7,712 nucleotides of DNA from CAYQZD01 sp964421875 (lineage in GTDB: Bacteria > Electryoneota > Tariuqbacteria > Tariuqbacterales > Tariuqbacteraceae). Location of the stretch: positions 1-7,712 of the forward strand of contig CAYQZD010000156.1 in the NCBI GenBank assembly GCA_964421875.1, written 5' to 3'. The first letter of the stretch is position 1, and each line of letters starts with the position of its first letter. Below are positions 6,612 through 7,712 of this stretch, one piece after another. A program made the position numbers and the translations under genes. The notes beneath the pieces were generated by a model. That model saw only the letters and a program-made list of their open reading frames with translations. It had not been told where the DNA came from and ran no database searches.

Positions 6612-7531
6612 AGCGCCGCCTTCTTTTTAATACTCCAGAGCCAGATTTGCGCCGCTGTCTGGAAAATAACGGTGATGAGGAAAAGGACCAGTCCTAATTC
6701 CACCAGCGAACTTAAGTAGATGGGCTCGGAAGCTTCGGTGAATTCGTTTGCCAGTGTTGAGGCTATGGAATTACCGCTGGCGAAGAGGGAGGCTGAGATG
6801 CGGTGGCTGTTGCCGATGACGAAGGTCACCGCCATAGTTTCTCCCAGGGCTCGCCCCAGCCCCAGAAATCCCGCTCCCACGATGCCGCGCAGGGCGTAGC
6901 GGAGGGTCACGCCTCTGGTAACTTCCCAGTTGGTGGCGCCGATGCCGTAAGCCGCTTCCTTAACCACAGGGGGAACCATTCTGAATACATCTCTGGTGAC
7001 GGAGCTGATATAGGGGAGAATCATCAGCGCCAGGATAAATCCCGCAGTGAGCATTCCGATTCCCATCGGAGGTCCTTGAAACAGCGGGAGGAATCCCAGA
7101 GTATCCCCCAGAAAGGGCTGAACATAGTCTGCCATAAAGGGGGCGAAGATGAACAATCCCCACATTCCGTAGATGATACTGGGGACAGCCGCTAAGAGTT
7201 CGATGGCGTTCCCGAAGAAGGCGCTTAATTTGGGTGGAGCCAATTCTACTAAAAACAAGGCTATCACCAGTCCCAGGGGCACGGCGATCAGCATAGCTAT
7301 TAAAGTGGATACCGCGGTGCCGTAGACTGCGCTGAGCGCGCCGTAGTTTTCCGTGACCGGATTCCAGGCTGTGGAGACCAGGAAACCCAGCCCGAAGCGC
7401 TCCAGTGAAGGGAGGGAATTCCGTATCAGTTCAATCAGAATCCCCGCCATCAATAGCGGCACCATTGCGGCGGAAGCGACAGTCAATCCTTTGAAGGCGA
7501 GGTCGCTTCTTTTTCCGTAGGTTTTAATCAC
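6608..7531 (-). CDS. pstC: Phosphate ABC transporter permease PstC
   Basis: Partner of PstA in the membrane channel that receives phosphate from the periplasmic binding protein PstS. The 307-residue length is normal. Hydrophobic segments occur at about 14-36, 66-96, 104-133, 158-178, 216-240 and 275-300. The EAA coupling loop is KEAAYGIGATNWEVT (191-205), and the PstC-typical AAVPSIIYGMWGL (114-126) and GRALGETMAVTFVIGN (226-241) blocks are clear. The start is GTG at 7531: an in-frame TAA lies shortly upstream with no other start codon between, and the next Met (23) would remove most of the first helix. The Shine-Dalgarno is weak. The stop overlaps the pstA start. pstS would be expected further upstream, outside the window. 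Confidence 0.95.
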   Translation of the reverse strand: MIKTYGKRSDLAFKGLTVASAAMVPLLMAGILIELIRNSLPSLERFGLGFLVSTAWNPVTENYGALSAVYGTAVSTLIAMLIAVPLGLVIALFLVELAPPKLSAFFGNAIELLAAVPSIIYGMWGLFIFAPFMADYVQPFLGDTLGFLPLFQGPPMGIGMLTAGFILALMILPYISSVTRDVFRMVPPVVKEAAYGIGATNWEVTRGVTLRYALRGIVGAGFLGLGRALGETMAVTFVIGNSHRISASLFASGNSIASTLANEFTEASEPIYLSSLVELGLVLFLITVIFQTAAQIWLWSIKKKAAL

Positions 7532-7563
7532 TCGTCGAATATCATTTTATTCGGTCGATCCAA
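7528..7563 (-). CDS. Possible 11-codon leader ORF coupled to pstC
   Basis: A TTG at 7563, nine bases after GAGGA, opens a short frame (read as M-DRPNKMIFDE). Its TGA overlaps the pstC GTG start by 4 bases (GTGA). Because pstC has a weak ribosome-binding site and a non-ATG start, ribosomes finishing this leader could reinitiate on pstC. An internal ATG in the same frame (MIFDE) could also serve. With only 11 codons there is no sequence-based support for a peptide function, and chance is quite possible. Confidence 0.2.
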   Translation of the reverse strand: MDRPNKMIFDE

Positions 7564-7617
7564 ATTTAGGGTTCCTCGCTGTTTTGTATGGGTAATTAGA
7601 CAATAGTATGTTGCTAG

Positions 7618-7694
7618 AAATCCCCCCTGCCCCCCTTATTCTAAGGGGGGAAACCGGAAGTCCCCCTTTGGAAAAGGGGGATTTAGGGGGATTT
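7618..7694. repeat. 77-bp three-stem (cloverleaf) C/G-tract repeat upstream of pstC
   Basis: Three perfect 9-bp stems nest as a three-way junction. The outer stem is AAATCCCCC (7618-7626) with GGGGGATTT (7686-7694). Hairpin one is CCCCCCTTA (7630-7638) with TAAGGGGGG (7642-7650), loop TTC. Hairpin two is 7661-7669 with 7673-7681, loop GGA. Only short single-stranded joints remain. This is the form of a common class of dispersed 'CCCCCTTT...AAAGGGGG' intergenic repeats, possibly MITE-like or REP-like. It sits about 85 bp upstream of pstC and so may lie in the pstS-pstC gap. No transposase is nearby. Confidence 0.75.
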
Positions 7695-7712
7695 GTTTAT
7701 AGACAGTCAAGC

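Noticed and set aside
7690..7712. TTGACT / CTGTCTATAAAC at the right edge (minus strand), possible promoter or Pho box
   Set aside because: Only about half of the Pho-box positions match, TATAAA is too close to TTGACT to pair as -10/-35, and the upstream context is outside the window.

Overview
The window carries the 3' part of a high-affinity phosphate uptake (Pst) operon and, after a long repeat-rich gap, a large soluble PAS-type hybrid histidine kinase. All five convincing genes are on the minus strand, so transcription runs from high to low coordinates: pstC (7531-6608), pstA (6611-5733), pstB (5570-4683), phoU (4487-3831), then the kinase (3171-43). pstS is not visible; if present, it would lie beyond the right edge. 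No phoB- or phoR-like gene with a membrane-bound sensor is in the window.

The organism looks like an uncultivated or poorly sampled Gram-negative-type bacterium with moderate GC. The genes are standard bacterial Pst components, and the 'HFNN'-type kinase with many PAS domains is common in Deltaproteobacteria and in FCB-group or candidate phyla. The gaps hold palindromic intergenic repeats of the kinds often seen in such genomes. I cannot fix a phylum from the sequence alone.

PstC and PstA form the inner-membrane phosphate channel and their genes overlap by 4 bases (ATGA). PstB is the ATPase that powers it, and PhoU is the peripheral regulator that normally links transport state to the Pho signalling kinase. 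The transport and PhoU proteins look intact and of normal length, apart from an N-terminal extension of about 46 residues on PstB.

The unusual content is elsewhere. First, the kinase has five PAS domains and departs from consensus at several key sites: Tyr in place of the acidic residue after the phospho-accepting His, Ala for the first Gly of the G1 box, and a C-terminal receiver whose phospho-accepting Asp is Asn. Second, every real gap contains a different palindromic element: a 77-bp three-stem cloverleaf upstream of pstC, a REP-like element and a 13-bp direct repeat between pstA and pstB, a perfect 10-bp stem-loop between pstB and phoU, and a degenerate paired palindrome between phoU and the kinase. 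Third, the phoU-kinase gap has a plus-strand sigma70-like promoter followed by two stem-loops and a T-rich tail, which could be a small RNA or a 17-codon ORF. I found no CRISPR array, tRNA, rRNA or transposase gene.
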